In this document: one piece after another, positions 9,184 through 19,293 of the stretch
Layout: every line of letters starts with the position of its first letter
Numbering within the stretch: the stretch's first letter is position 1
The notes under the pieces: generated by a model
The model's input: only the letters and a program-made list of their open reading frames with translations
What the model was told of the DNA's origin: nothing
Databases searched by the model: none
Assembly: GCF_002163835.1 (NCBI RefSeq)
Contig: NZ_CP019331.1
Coordinates: 1,240,001-1,304,000 of the forward strand
Reading direction: 5' to 3'
Source of the DNA: Polaribacter sp. SA4-10
GTDB taxonomy: Bacteria > Bacteroidota > Bacteroidia > Flavobacteriales > Flavobacteriaceae
DNA length: 64,000 bases
Made by a program: the position numbers and the translations under genes

Positions 9184-10623
9184 ATGAAAAAGTTATTAGT
9201 TGCAAATAGAGGAGAAATTGCAATTCGTGTAATGCGAACTGCAAAAAAAATGGGCATTAAAACAGTTGCTGTTTATTCTACTGCTGATAGAAATGCACCA
9301 CATGTAAAATACGCAGATGAAGCTGTTTTAATTGGGGAAGCTCCTTCAAATAAATCTTATTTATTAGGAGATAAAATAATAGAAGTTGCAAAAAAATTAA
9401 ATGTAGATGCTATTCATCCTGGTTATGGGTTTCTTAGTGAAAATGCTGAATTTGCAGAAAAAATAGCACAAAACAACATCACGTTTATTGGACCAAAATC
9501 GAAAGCCATAAAAATTATGGGAAGTAAGCTCGCAGCAAAAGAAGCTGTTAAAGCATATCATATTCCTATGGTTCCGGGAACCGATGAAGCGATTACAAAT
9601 ATTGCTGAAGCAAAATCTATTGCTTCAAAAATTGGGTTTCCTATTCTTATTAAAGCCTCTGCTGGAGGTGGAGGAAAAGGAATGCGTATTGTAGAAAAAG
9701 AAGCCGATTTTGAATCGCAAATGGAAAGAGCAATCAGTGAAGCAATAAATGCTTTTGGTGATGGTGCTGTTTTTATAGAAAAATATGTAGCCTCTCCACG
9801 CCATATCGAAATTCAAGTTATGGCAGATGCGCATGGTAATGTTATTCATCTTTTCGAAAGAGAATGCAGTATTCAACGTCGTCATCAAAAAGTAGTTGAA
9901 GAAGCACCTTCAGGTGTTTTAACGCCAGAATTGCGTAATAAAATGGGGGAAGCTGCTATCAAAGTAGCTAAAGCGTGTGATTACCTTGGCGCTGGAACTG
10001 TTGAGTTTCTTTTAGACGAAAATCATAATTTCTATTTTCTAGAAATGAATACCAGATTGCAGGTAGAACATCCTGTTACAGAATTGATTTCGGGTACAGA
10101 TTTAGTAGAACTCCAAATTCGTGTTGCTCGTGGTGAAGTACTTCCTATAAAACAAGAGGACTTAAAAATAAACGGTCACGCCTTAGAATTACGTGTGTAT
10201 GCAGAAGATCCTTTAAACGACTTTTTACCAAGTGTAGGACGTTTAGACGTTTATAAATTACCTGTTGGCAAAAATATTCGTGTTGATAATGGTTTTGAAG
10301 AAGGTATGGATATTCCAATTTATTACGACCCGATGCTTTCAAAATTAATTACCTATGGAAAAACAAGAAATGAAGCTATTGAATTAATGCTAAAAGCCAT
10401 TAACGATTATAAAATTGAAGGAATAAAAACGACTTTGCCTTTTGGAAGCTTTGTTTTTGAACATGAAGCTTTTCGCTCTGGAAACTTCAATACTCATTTT
10501 GTAAAACAATACTATTCTCCTGAAGCCTTAAAAGAAAAGCAGGAAGAAGAAGCAAAAATGGCAGCGTTAATAGCTGTGAAACAATATATTGAAGATCAAA
10601 AACTATTACGTTTACCAAACTAG
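9184..10623 (+). CDS. accC: Biotin carboxylase subunit of acyl-CoA carboxylase
   Basis: A 479-residue ATP-grasp enzyme that carboxylates biotin with bicarbonate and ATP. It opens with the hallmark KLLVANRGEIAIRV. Other family motifs are the HPGYGFLSEN segment, the glycine-rich ATP loop KASAGGGGKGMRIVE (about residues 157-171), FLEMNTRLQVEHPVTE (about 285-300) and DPMLSKLI. An in-frame ATG at 9169 overlaps the carrier gene and would add five residues; I chose 9184 because family members begin MKKLLVANRGE. It lacks its own biotin domain, as expected with the separate carrier upstream. The operon continues 6 bases downstream into the carboxyltransferase. Confidence 0.93.
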   Translation: MKKLLVANRGEIAIRVMRTAKKMGIKTVAVYSTADRNAPHVKYADEAVLIGEAPSNKSYLLGDKIIEVAKKLNVDAIHPGYGFLSENAEFAEKIAQNNITFIGPKSKAIKIMGSKLAAKEAVKAYHIPMVPGTDEAITNIAEAKSIASKIGFPILIKASAGGGGKGMRIVEKEADFESQMERAISEAINAFGDGAVFIEKYVASPRHIEIQVMADAHGNVIHLFERECSIQRRHQKVVEEAPSGVLTPELRNKMGEAAIKVAKACDYLGAGTVEFLLDENHNFYFLEMNTRLQVEHPVTELISGTDLVELQIRVARGEVLPIKQEDLKINGHALELRVYAEDPLNDFLPSVGRLDVYKLPVGKNIRVDNGFEEGMDIPIYYDPMLSKLITYGKTRNEAIELMLKAINDYKIEGIKTTLPFGSFVFEHEAFRSGNFNTHFVKQYYSPEALKEKQEEEAKMAALIAVKQYIEDQKLLRLPN

Positions 10624-10629
10624 ACTACA

Positions 10630-12171
10630 ATGGATTCTAAAATAAAAGATTTAAACGAAAAATTAGCCCAAGCCTATTTAGGTGGTGGACAAAATAGAAT
10701 TGATAAACAACACGAAAAAAAGAAATTAACAGCTAGAGAACGTGTCAATTATCTTTTAGACGAAGGTTCTTTTGAAGAAATTGGCGCTTTGGTAACACAT
10801 AGAACTAAAGATTTCGGAATGGAAAATCAGCAGTTTTATGGTGATGGTGTTGTTACAGGTTATGGAAACATAAACGGAAGATTGGTGTATGTATTTGCTC
10901 AAGATTTTACTGTTTTTGGTGGTTCTTTATCGGAAACCCACGCTGAAAAAATCTGTAAAATTATGGATTTGGCAGTAAAAGTAGGCGCTCCAATAATTGG
11001 ATTAAACGATTCTGGTGGCGCTCGTATTCAAGAAGGGGTTAGGTCTCTTGGAGGTTATGCAGACATTTTTTATAGAAATGTGCAGGCTTCAGGAGTGATT
11101 CCGCAAATTTCTGCTATTATGGGACCTTGTGCAGGTGGCGCTGTTTATTCTCCAGCAATGACAGATTTCACTTTAATGGTGGAAGACACAAGTTATATGT
11201 TTGTAACCGGACCTAATGTTGTTAAAACAGTAACTAATGAAACAGTAACCTCTGAAGAACTTGGTGGTGCAAGTACACATTCTACAAAATCTGGTGTTAC
11301 TCATAAAACTTCTACCAACGACATTGAATGTTTAGAAGATATAAAAAAATTACTTAGCTATTTACCTCAAAACAACACAGAAACTCCTACTCCAATTCCG
11401 TTTGAATTAAAAGATGAAATTAGAGGTAGTTTATCAACTATAATTCCAGATAATGCCAATAAACCTTATGATATGCATAGTGTTATAAGTGGTATTATTG
11501 ATGAAGACTCTTTTTATGAAATCCATAAAAATTATGCAGAAAATATAATTGTAGGTTTCGCTAGACTTGGTGGAAGAAGTATTGGTATTGTTGCCAATCA
11601 ACCACAATTTTTAGCAGGAGTTTTAGATGTAAATAGTTCTAAAAAAGCTGCCAGATTTGTACGATTTTGTGATGCTTTTAATATTCCTTTATTAGTTTTA
11701 GAAGATGTACCAGGTTTCTTACCAGGAACAGATCAAGAGTGGAATGGTATTATTGTTCATGGCGCAAAATTACTATATGCCTTTAGTGAAGCTACTGTAC
11801 CACGTGTTACTGTAATTACTCGTAAAGCTTATGGTGGTGCTTATGATGTTATGAATTCTAAACATATTGGAGCAGACATGAACTTTGCATGGCCTAGTGC
11901 AGAAATTGCAGTTATGGGAGCAAAAGGTGCTGCTGAAATTATTTTTAAAAGTGAAATAAAATCTGCTAAAAACCCTGAAGAAAAATGGAAAGAGAAAGAA
12001 GCAGAATATGCTGAATTATTTGCAAATCCATATAGTGCTTCTCAACGTGGTTTTATTGATGAAATTATCTTACCAAAAGACACTAGAAGAAAATTAATAA
12101 AAGCATTTTCAATGCTCGAAAACAAAGAAGTAAATAGACCAAAACGTAAACACGGAAACATTCCGTTATAA
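10630..12171 (+). CDS. Acyl-CoA carboxylase carboxyltransferase (beta) subunit
   Basis: A 513-residue carboxyltransferase of the PccB/MmdA family, moving carboxylate from biotin to an acyl-CoA, most probably propionyl-CoA or acetyl-CoA. Both crotonase-fold halves are present: the N-terminal half has [14 protein letters not shown] (about residues 121-134) and [14 protein letters not shown]; the C-terminal half has [14 protein letters not shown] and [10 protein letters not shown]. With the carrier and biotin carboxylase upstream it forms a complete three-gene carboxylase. In Bacteroidota this set usually serves propionyl-CoA to methylmalonyl-CoA conversion. The residue selecting the acyl chain was not analysed, so the substrate remains open. 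Confidence 0.92.
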   Translation: MDSKIKDLNEKLAQAYLGGGQNRIDKQHEKKKLTARERVNYLLDEGSFEEIGALVTHRTKDFGMENQQFYGDGVVTGYGNINGRLVYVFAQDFTVFGGSLSETHAEKICKIMDLAVKVGAPIIGLNDSGGARIQEGVRSLGGYADIFYRNVQASGVIPQISAIMGPCAGGAVYSPAMTDFTLMVEDTSYMFVTGPNVVKTVTNETVTSEELGGASTHSTKSGVTHKTSTNDIECLEDIKKLLSYLPQNNTETPTPIPFELKDEIRGSLSTIIPDNANKPYDMHSVISGIIDEDSFYEIHKNYAENIIVGFARLGGRSIGIVANQPQFLAGVLDVNSSKKAARFVRFCDAFNIPLLVLEDVPGFLPGTDQEWNGIIVHGAKLLYAFSEATVPRVTVITRKAYGGAYDVMNSKHIGADMNFAWPSAEIAVMGAKGAAEIIFKSEIKSAKNPEEKWKEKEAEYAELFANPYSASQRGFIDEIILPKDTRRKLIKAFSMLENKEVNRPKRKHGNIPL

Positions 12172-12178
12172 AACAAAA

Positions 12179-12206
12179 AAACCAGTGAAAATAAATTCAC
12201 TGGTTT
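12179..12206 (-). terminator. Intrinsic terminator between convergent operons
   Basis: AAACCAGTGAA (12179-12189) pairs perfectly with TTCACTGGTTT (12196-12206) around a 6-nt loop. On the minus strand the stem is followed by a run of T, so it ends the DUF6503 transcript best; it may also slow transcription from the carboxylase operon on the plus strand. Confidence 0.8.
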
Positions 12207-12250
12207 GATTTAATCTGTTAATATTCGACTATCTATTTTAGGAAGACTAT

Positions 12251-13015
12251 TTATTTCAAAGGTTTTTCAAAAAATAAATCTGACAATTTACCTTCACTAA
12301 CTAAAGGTAATGTAAATACTGTTGCAGGTTTAGTAGGTAATGTTGGTGTTCCGTTTTTATCTTTTTTATACCAGGTAATTTCTTTAGGTAAAACGAATCC
12401 ACTTATATTTTCCCAATTATTATATCTAATAATTTTAAAGGCATCACTTGGCGCTTTAGATTTAAAAGTTACTGTATACTTTAACCATTCCATTTGATAG
12501 GTTTTAGGATTATAATAAACAATATAATTATCATCAGGAGAAGTTCCAACATTCGCTTTATAAGAAATTTTATATCCAGGGTAATCAATTCCTTCAAAAG
12601 TTAAATCAGCTACTTTTTCGTAAATAATTCCATTATCCGCTAATACAAATGGCATTGCATAAAAGTAAAAATATAGATTGTAATAAAAAGACGGATTCCC
12701 TTTATAAGAATCTGCTACTTCTTCATCTAACCACACCTCTTTCCCATCGAAACCCAATGAATATTTAGGAGTATTAATTACAATTTTTCTAGAATGTAAA
12801 TCAGTCGTAATAACCTCTTCTCCTTTATTAAAAGACAAAGTACTCATCTTTCTCCACGCATTGATTCCACCATGTTTTTCAAAAACTTTTCCTAATTCAC
12901 TTGGGAAATTTTCTTTTTTATCAATCGAAGTTTCTATTTTATTTGTTTCCTTTTTCGCTTCATCTTTACAAGAAACAGTAATTACAATAATTAATAATAA
13001 AAGTATTTTTTTCAT
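12251..13015 (-). CDS. DUF6503 family lipoprotein
   Basis: A 254-residue protein with a lipoprotein signal (MKKILLLLIIVITVSC, cysteine at 16), then a charged linker and a beta-rich domain. The segments FEKHGGINAWRKMSTLSF, NTPKYSLGFDGKEVWLD and NYIVYYNPKTYQMEWLKYTV are typical of DUF6503, which resembles LolA/LolB-like lipid-binding half-barrels. It is probably a periplasm-facing membrane-anchored protein; its ligand is unknown. It converges on the carboxylase operon. The modules of the protein at 42118 look like distant relatives. Confidence 0.8.
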   Translation of the reverse strand: MKKILLLLIIVITVSCKDEAKKETNKIETSIDKKENFPSELGKVFEKHGGINAWRKMSTLSFNKGEEVITTDLHSRKIVINTPKYSLGFDGKEVWLDEEVADSYKGNPSFYYNLYFYFYAMPFVLADNGIIYEKVADLTFEGIDYPGYKISYKANVGTSPDDNYIVYYNPKTYQMEWLKYTVTFKSKAPSDAFKIIRYNNWENISGFVLPKEITWYKKDKNGTPTLPTKPATVFTLPLVSEGKLSDLFFEKPLK

Positions 13016-13160
13016 TTTTATAGTTTGATTTTACTTTTTGATAAAGTCGATTTTTAAATTTGATAATTACAAAAATACAATGAATAAATTATAAATCAAC
13101 TTATTGCTAAAGTACTCTTGTTTAAACTTTTTTACCGCTGTTGAATTAGAGTTAAGTAAG

Positions 13161-13240
13161 CGCGTTAGGGATTAAACGGTTTGTTTGAGCTCTTTTTGAG
13201 GGACGAAAAAAAGCGAGTAGTGAAAGCCCGCTCGAACGCC
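13161..13240. repeat. Flavobacterial extragenic structured element
   Basis: This 80-bp stretch is richer in GC than its surroundings and begins GCGTTAGGGATT and ends AAAGCCCGCTCGAACGC. GCGTT (13162-13166) can pair with AACGC (13235-13239), and GGG (13168-13170) with CCC (13227-13229), enclosing a central GAGCTCTTTTTGAGG. From memory, sequences of the form 'gttaggga...agcccg' recur after genes in many Flavobacteriaceae. It lies upstream of the DUF6503 gene and downstream of the ABC exporter gene, 22 bp from the latter's stop. Function unknown; an RNA 3' end structure is plausible. Confidence 0.55.
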
Positions 13241-13261
13241 AAAAAAAAGAAATTTTTCTAA

Positions 13262-15028
13262 TTAAATTTTTGCTTGATACGTATATAGATCAAAATATCT
13301 TCCTTCTAATTTTATTAATTCATCATGCGTACCTCTTTCTACAATACTACCAGATTCTATTACTAAAATTTGATTTGCTTGTTTTATAGTACTTAATCTG
13401 TGCGCAATTACAATAGTAGTTCTATCTTTTACTAATTCTGATAAACTTTTCTGAATTAAAGACTCGCTTTCTGTATCTAAACTAGAGGTTGCTTCATCTA
13501 AAATTATAATTTTAGGATCTGCTAAAATTGCTCTTGCAATTGCTAATCTTTGACGTTGTCCGCCTGATAATTTTACACCTCTTTCTCCTATTAAGGTATC
13601 TAAACCATCATCAAATCTGTCTGTAAATTCATTTACATAGGCCGCTTTTACAGCATTCTGTAATTCTTGTTCAGTAGCATTTGGTCTTGGAAATAAAATA
13701 TTTTCCTTAATAGTTCCTTCAAATAAAAATTCATCTTGTAAAACGACACCTAAGTGTTTTCTATAACTAGATAATTTTACTTTGGACATGTCTATATTAT
13801 CAACCGTAATTGTACCTGATTTTGGATTTAAAAATGTTGCTGATAAACCAGCTATTGTAGATTTCCCAGAACCAGAACTCCCAACCAAAGCGGTTACAGA
13901 GCCAGAAGGAACACTAAAACTAATATTATTTAGTACTTCTTTTCCTTCTTCATAAGAAAAGGACACATCATCAAAAATGATTTCTCCTTTTACATCTTCT
14001 AAAATGATTGTTCTTTCTTCATCATCTTCTTCAGCATTCATATTCATTAACTCTTCCGTTCTATCTAAACCCGCCAGTGCTTCTGTTAGTTGACTACCTA
14101 TATTACTCATTTGTACAATTGGTGCAATCATAAAACCAAGTAATAACGTAAAAGAAAGAAAATCTCCAACTGTCAATTCGCCAGTCATAATTTTATAACC
14201 CCCAATTCCCATAATTCCTGTAGAAGCAATTCCTAGTAAAAAAGTTGACGAGCTCGTCATTAAAGCAGTTGCTGTTAAACTCTTTTTTACATTTTGAAAT
14301 AATTTATCTACTCCTTTTTCAAAAACTTCATTTTCTTGATTTTCTGCATTAAATGCTTTTATAACTCTAACGCCAGACAATGTTTCTGTTAATCTTCCTT
14401 TTACTTCTGCATTGATAACACCTCTATTTCTAAAAATAGGACGAATATATTTAAAAGCCTTTAAAGCAACGACTCCAAAAATTGCAACAGGAACTAACAC
14501 AAAAAACGTCATGGAAGGACTAATTTGAATCAATAAAATCATAGAAATTACTGCTGTAATGGTTCCTCCAACTAATTGAACTAAACCCGTTCCTATTAAG
14601 TTTCTAACGCCTTCAACATCACTCATAATTCTAGATACTAAAGCACCCGATTTTGTGTTGTCGAAAAAACTGATAGGCAGTGACAATACCTTTTTTTGAA
14701 CCTGGGCTCTTAATTCTGATATTAGAAATTGTGCTTGTACACTTAAAATTCTTGTCAATAAAAAAGAAGTGATGGATTGTATTAAAATTGCGACACCAAC
14801 AATACCTAACAAATTGTAAAGTTGTTCATAATCTTTATTAGGAATCACCTCATCTAACAACTCCTTACTTTTCCAAGGTAAAACTAAACTAGATAATCTA
14901 CTTAAAACGATCAATATTAAACCTATAAAAACCAACTTTCTCTTTGGCCAAATTATTGTTTTGAAAGCTTTTAAAATAGAAACTTTTGGTTTATTTTTAT
15001 TTCCTTTTTTATCTTTTAGGTGCTGCAT
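13262..15028 (-). CDS. ABC transporter with fused membrane and ATPase domains (MsbA-like)
   Basis: A 588-residue half-transporter: six membrane helices (about residues 30-320), then an ATPase domain with Walker A GSSGSGKST (about 380-388), signature LSGGQRQRLAIARAIL (about 487-502), Walker B IIILDEATSSLD and the switch histidine in IVIAHRLSTI. The architecture is that of MsbA/LmrA-type type IV exporters, which act as homodimers moving lipids or hydrophobic compounds outward. It is located in the inner membrane. Substrate cannot be assigned; lipid A-core flipping is one possibility. It follows the acs gene on the same strand but an intrinsic terminator separates them. Confidence 0.9.
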   Translation of the reverse strand: MQHLKDKKGNKNKPKVSILKAFKTIIWPKRKLVFIGLILIVLSRLSSLVLPWKSKELLDEVIPNKDYEQLYNLLGIVGVAILIQSITSFLLTRILSVQAQFLISELRAQVQKKVLSLPISFFDNTKSGALVSRIMSDVEGVRNLIGTGLVQLVGGTITAVISMILLIQISPSMTFFVLVPVAIFGVVALKAFKYIRPIFRNRGVINAEVKGRLTETLSGVRVIKAFNAENQENEVFEKGVDKLFQNVKKSLTATALMTSSSTFLLGIASTGIMGIGGYKIMTGELTVGDFLSFTLLLGFMIAPIVQMSNIGSQLTEALAGLDRTEELMNMNAEEDDEERTIILEDVKGEIIFDDVSFSYEEGKEVLNNISFSVPSGSVTALVGSSGSGKSTIAGLSATFLNPKSGTITVDNIDMSKVKLSSYRKHLGVVLQDEFLFEGTIKENILFPRPNATEQELQNAVKAAYVNEFTDRFDDGLDTLIGERGVKLSGGQRQRLAIARAILADPKIIILDEATSSLDTESESLIQKSLSELVKDRTTIVIAHRLSTIKQANQILVIESGSIVERGTHDELIKLEGRYFDLYTYQAKI

Positions 15029-15068
15029 CTGTATATTTAATGATGATTATAAAGTAGTATTAGTAGTC

Positions 15069-15102
15069 AAAAAATATGCCATACATCAATGTATGACATA
15101 TT
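15069..15102 (-). terminator. Intrinsic terminator downstream of acs
   Basis: The 14-nt arms 15073-15086 and 15089-15102 pair with a single mismatch around a tiny loop. On the minus strand the stem is followed by a six-T run, directly after the acetyl-CoA synthetase stop. Confidence 0.75.
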
Positions 15103-15130
15103 AACAAAAAGTTTAAAAAACTATTTTTTA

Positions 15131-17038
15131 TCACAGTCTATTATCAATAATACTTTGTACAACTTCAGGATTTAATAATGTACTTGTATCCCCTAAATTA
15201 TCCATTTCATTAGAAGCTATTTTACGTAAAATACGTCTCATAATTTTTCCTGAACGTGTTTTTGGTAATCCTTCTGAAAACTGAATTTTATCTAATTTTG
15301 CAATAGGCCCAATTCTATCAGTGATTAATTGATTGATTTCTTTTCTTAAATTATTCTGATCTCTACCTTCACCTGTATCTTTTAAAGTTACATAACCATA
15401 CAATGCACTTCCCTTAATATCATGAGGAAAACCTACAATAGCAGATTCTGCCACCGCAGGGTGTTCATTAATTGCATCTTCTATTGGCGCAGTTCCTAAA
15501 TTATGACCAGAAACAATTATTACATCATCCACTCTACCTGTAATTCTATAGTAACCAACCTCATCTCTTAAAGCGCCATCACCTGTAAAATAGTTGTTTT
15601 CATAAGCAGAAAAATACGTTTCTTTATACCGTTGATGATTTCCCCAAATGGTTCTTGCAATACCTGGCCAAGGAAATTTAATACACAACCTTCCTTCTAC
15701 TTGATTCCCTTTTAATTCTTGTCCGTTTTCATCCATAAGACAGGGCTGAACGCCTATAAATGGCAGCGTTGCATACGTTGGTTTTGTTGGAGTTACAAAA
15801 GGGATTGGGGTAATCATCATTCCACCAGTTTCTGTTTGCCACCAAGTATCAATAATCGGACTTTTTTTCTTTCCAATATTGTCATTATACCAGTGCCATG
15901 CTTCTTCGTTAATAGGTTCTCCAACAGAACCTAATACTTTTAAAGAAGATAAATCGTATTTATCTACCAACTCGGTTCCGTGTTTTGCTAAAGCTCTAAT
16001 TGCTGTTGGTGCTGTATAAAATTGATTGATTTTGTGTTTTTCTACAATTTCCCAAAAACGTCCAAAATCGGGATAACTTGGTACACCTTCAAACATAACC
16101 GTTGTGGCTCCATTAGCTAATGGCCCATAAACAATGTAAGAATGACCTGTAATCCAACCAATATCTGCTGTACACCAATACACATCATTTTCTTTGTATT
16201 GAAAAGCATTTTTAAACGTATACGCGGTATACACCATGTAACCAGCTGTTGTATGTACCATTCCTTTTGGTTGCCCTGTAGAACCTGATGTGTATAAAAT
16301 AAATAATGGATCTTCTGCGTCCATTATTTCTGCTATATTTTGATCTGAAGCAGCATCCAATAATGGTTGTAACCATTTATCACGTCCTTGTTTCATCGCA
16401 ATTTCAGAATGAATACGTTTTGCAACTAAAACAGTATTTACACCATCACAACTTTCTAAAGCTTCATCTACAATTCCTTTTAAATCTATTGTTTTTGCAC
16501 CTCTATAAGAACCGTCTGAAGTAATAACCATTTTACAATCGCTATCATTAATTCTTGTTGACAATGCTGTAGCAGAAAATCCTGCAAAAACTACAGAATG
16601 TATTGCTCCAATTCTTGCACAAGCCAAAACAGAGATTGCCAACTCAGGAATCATTGGTAAATAAATACACACACGATCTCCTTTCTTAATACCTTGTTCT
16701 TTTAATACATTTGCAAACTTATTTACTCTATGATACAACTGTTTATATGTAATATGTTCTGCTGAATCTTTTGGATCGTTTGGCTCAAATAAAATAGCTG
16801 TTTTTTCTCCTCTTGTAACCAAGTGTCTATCAATACAGTTTTCTGTAATATTTAACTTTGCTCCGTCAAACCATTTTACTTCTGGTTTAGAAAAGTCCCA
16901 ATCTAATACATTGTCCCATTTTTTACGCCAAAGAAAATGCTCTTCTGCTATTTCTTCCCAAAATGCTTCAGGATTACGAATAGATTTTCTATAGACTTGG
17001 TAATATTCTTCTAAATGTTTAATGTGATAGTTACTCAT
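15131..17038 (-). CDS. acs: Acetate--CoA ligase (acetyl-CoA synthetase)
   Basis: A 635-residue enzyme activating acetate to acetyl-CoA through acetyl-AMP. Family marks are the N-terminal ACAS domain (YRKSIRNPEAFWEEIA), the P-loop-like YTSGSTGQPKGMVHT (about residues 250-264), WWQTETGGMM (about 399-408), the hinge region TGRVDDVIIVSGH (about 504-516), and the C-terminal PKTRSGKIMRR whose lysine is normally the acetylation-regulated catalytic residue. Full length for the family. It allows growth on acetate and scavenging of overflow acetate. It is divergent from the TauE gene; the 230-bp intergenic region contains the 12-bp palindrome AAATCTAGATTT (17144-17155), a possible operator. Confidence 0.95.
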   Translation of the reverse strand: MSNYHIKHLEEYYQVYRKSIRNPEAFWEEIAEEHFLWRKKWDNVLDWDFSKPEVKWFDGAKLNITENCIDRHLVTRGEKTAILFEPNDPKDSAEHITYKQLYHRVNKFANVLKEQGIKKGDRVCIYLPMIPELAISVLACARIGAIHSVVFAGFSATALSTRINDSDCKMVITSDGSYRGAKTIDLKGIVDEALESCDGVNTVLVAKRIHSEIAMKQGRDKWLQPLLDAASDQNIAEIMDAEDPLFILYTSGSTGQPKGMVHTTAGYMVYTAYTFKNAFQYKENDVYWCTADIGWITGHSYIVYGPLANGATTVMFEGVPSYPDFGRFWEIVEKHKINQFYTAPTAIRALAKHGTELVDKYDLSSLKVLGSVGEPINEEAWHWYNDNIGKKKSPIIDTWWQTETGGMMITPIPFVTPTKPTYATLPFIGVQPCLMDENGQELKGNQVEGRLCIKFPWPGIARTIWGNHQRYKETYFSAYENNYFTGDGALRDEVGYYRITGRVDDVIIVSGHNLGTAPIEDAINEHPAVAESAIVGFPHDIKGSALYGYVTLKDTGEGRDQNNLRKEINQLITDRIGPIAKLDKIQFSEGLPKTRSGKIMRRILRKIASNEMDNLGDTSTLLNPEVVQSIIDNRL

Positions 17039-17271
17039 AATTCAGTTAGTTGTTTTTAGATTTTCTAAAAATAGAAATTATATTTCTTTTTAGTAGGTTG
17101 AGAAGTTATTTTTAAGTGTTTTTTTTAAGGTCTTCAAGTTATAAAATCTAGATTTCTTTTTATCATTTTCTCTACACACAACATTTAACAATAGATGAAA
17201 TACAAAAATTTAAAATAAATAGAAGTTTAATACTGGTGAGAATAATATATTTGCTTTGAATAATTTTACAG

Positions 17272-18039
17272 ATGATTATAGAAATTATTATAGCAAATTG
17301 GTACATTATCTTACTTTTTTTTATAGTTGCAATATTATATTCTTCTGTAGGATTTGGTGGTGGCTCTAGTTATTTAGCAATATTAGCGCTATCTGGTATT
17401 GTATTTACCCAAATTAGAGCAACCGCTCTTTTGTGCAATATTGTAGTGGTTTCTGGAAATGTATTTTTATTCTATCAACAAAAAAAAATGAACTGGAAAA
17501 AGATACTTCCACTTGTTTTATTCAGTATTCCGATGGCTTATTTAGGCGGATTTCTAAAAATTAGTCAGAATTTTTTCTTTATCCTCTTAGGAATCACTTT
17601 GTTTATTGCAGCAGTAACTATGTGGATTTCTAAACGAATTGTTTCATCCAAAGAAAAAACCACACATTTAAATTTAGCTAAAAATGGAAGTTACGGAGGA
17701 ATAATTGGTTTTATATCTGGGATGGTTGGCATTGGTGGAGGCGTATTTTTAGCACCGCTTTTACATCTTACAAATTGGGATACTCCTAAAAAAATTGCAG
17801 CAACAGCAAGTGTATTTATTTTAGTAAATTCAATTGCAGGATTGCTTGGTCAATATTCTAATCCTGATTTTTTTATCGATTGGAATTTAACGTCAATACT
17901 CTTAATAACTGTTTTTATCGGCGGACAAATTGGTAGCAGAATGAGTACTACTTACTATACGCCTATTCAACTAAAAAAAGCAACAGCTATTTTAATCGCA
18001 TTTGTAAGTATTAGAATTTTATGGAAGTATCTTTTTTGA
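17272..18039 (+). CDS. TauE/SafE family sulfite/organosulfonate exporter-like permease
   Basis: A 255-residue membrane protein with about eight helices and the duplicated glycine motif of the TauE/SafE family: GFGGGSSYLAIL near residues 28-39 and GIGGGVFLAPLL near 152-163. Family members are inner-membrane permeases linked to export of sulfite, sulfonates or other organic anions. No sulfur-metabolism gene lies beside it, so the substrate is open. The TerC gene follows after 27 bp on the same strand and may be cotranscribed. Confidence 0.85.
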   Translation: MIIEIIIANWYIILLFFIVAILYSSVGFGGGSSYLAILALSGIVFTQIRATALLCNIVVVSGNVFLFYQQKKMNWKKILPLVLFSIPMAYLGGFLKISQNFFFILLGITLFIAAVTMWISKRIVSSKEKTTHLNLAKNGSYGGIIGFISGMVGIGGGVFLAPLLHLTNWDTPKKIAATASVFILVNSIAGLLGQYSNPDFFIDWNLTSILLITVFIGGQIGSRMSTTYYTPIQLKKATAILIAFVSIRILWKYLF

Positions 18040-18066
18040 TATATTTGAACATCAAAAAAACAAAAA

Positions 18067-18867
18067 ATGGTAGGAGTTATTTTTACGTTACTTATGTTAA
18101 TCTTATTACAAGCCGTATTAGGATTTGACAACCTTTTATATATTTCATTAGAATCTAAAAAAGCCCCAGAAGCTGATCAAAAAAAAGTTAGAAAAACAGG
18201 GATATTAATCGCAATTGTATTAAGAATTGTTTTGTTATTTGTACTTGTTTCTATCATCGATTTTTTTCAAGACCCTTTTTCTTTTTTAACAGGAGGAATA
18301 ACAGATGTTGTCCATTTTGCATTTAACGGACACAGCATTATTGTTTTACTTGGTGGCGGATTTATCATTTATACTGCCATAAGAGAAATTTGGCACATGA
18401 TTGGTGATCCAGATTTATCTACAGGTATAGCAAACAATGGTAAAAAAATAAAATCTTCTAACGCAGTTATTACAAGTATTGTCTTAATGAACTTGGTTTT
18501 TTCTTTTGATTCTATTCTTGCTGCAATTGGTCTTACAAGTGAAATAGAAAACGCTACAACGGCATTTATTGTGATGGCTATTGCTATTGTAATAAGTGGT
18601 TTATTAATGTTAGTTTTAGCTGATAGAATTTCAACTTTCTTAGCAAAAAATAGAATGTATGAAGTACTCGGTTTATTTATTCTTTTTATTGTTGGAATAA
18701 TGTTAGTTACAGAAGGTGGCCATTTAGCTCATATAAATCTTTTTGGAAACGAAATTGTACCTATGAGCAAAACAACGTTCTACTTTGTATTGGGAATTTT
18801 AGTAATTGTAGATGTTGTTCAAGGAAAATATAAAAAGAAATTAATAGCAGAACAGCGTAAACACTAA
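18067..18867 (+). CDS. TerC family integral membrane protein
   Basis: A 266-residue protein with about seven or eight membrane helices. The motifs LGFDNLLYISL (about residues 18-28) and MNLVFSFDSILAAIGL (about 142-157) carry the paired membrane aspartates that define TerC. Bacterial TerC proteins are associated with tellurite resistance and, more generally, with metal (Mn2+) loading of exported enzymes. Here no ter genes are nearby, so a metal-handling housekeeping role is more likely than tellurite resistance. It ends at a bidirectional terminator. Confidence 0.88.
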   Translation: MVGVIFTLLMLILLQAVLGFDNLLYISLESKKAPEADQKKVRKTGILIAIVLRIVLLFVLVSIIDFFQDPFSFLTGGITDVVHFAFNGHSIIVLLGGGFIIYTAIREIWHMIGDPDLSTGIANNGKKIKSSNAVITSIVLMNLVFSFDSILAAIGLTSEIENATTAFIVMAIAIVISGLLMLVLADRISTFLAKNRMYEVLGLFILFIVGIMLVTEGGHLAHINLFGNEIVPMSKTTFYFVLGILVIVDVVQGKYKKKLIAEQRKH

Positions 18868-18888
18868 GTTGGTACCATAAAAATTACG

Positions 18889-18918
18889 AAAGTCGTTGTA
18901 TTAAATTACTGCGACTTT
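18889..18918. terminator. Bidirectional intrinsic terminator
   Basis: AAAGTCG (18889-18895) pairs with CGACTTT (18912-18918) and is followed by a T run on the plus strand. It lies between the convergent TerC gene and the small gene at 18922. Confidence 0.75.
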
Positions 18919-18921
18919 TTT

Positions 18922-19293
18922 TTATTCTATTTCTGCAATACTATCTTTAATTCTTTGAGAAATAATTTGTAGAATTCTTCTGTTAATTTCTGATGAATTA
19001 TCTGTATAAAAAACAAATTCATCCATAGAAAAATGACCAACAATAAAACCTAGCGTAAAATTCTTATAGTTGTTATCTGTTTTAAAGAAAGAGGAAATTT
19101 TACTTCTCTTCTTCTTATCTGATAAAACAGAAAAATCTACTTTTCTTTTTTGAAGATGATTTTTTAAGTGGACAATTAACAATGCATGTTGCATTTTTAT
19201 AACAGGACGAATCACTTCGTTTTGAAATTTTTCATTTTCTGATGTTCCTTCGTTTACTAAATCTGCTAAAATGGGTCTTTCTTTATTATTCAT
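18922..19293 (-). CDS. Conserved small cytosolic protein of unknown function
   Basis: A 123-residue protein without signal peptide or membrane segment. It begins with a conserved-looking ERPILADLVNEGTSENEKFQNEVIRPVIKMQHALLI stretch that I associate with small flavobacterial proteins sometimes labelled 'glyoxalase' in databases, although no VOC metal-site pattern is visible. Secondary structure looks mainly helical. Its start overlaps the end of the upstream gene by 8 bp, so the pair is translationally coupled and probably works together. No function is proposed. Confidence 0.75.
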   Translation of the reverse strand: MNNKERPILADLVNEGTSENEKFQNEVIRPVIKMQHALLIVHLKNHLQKRKVDFSVLSDKKKRSKISSFFKTDNNYKNFTLGFIVGHFSMDEFVFYTDNSSEINRRILQIISQRIKDSIAEIE

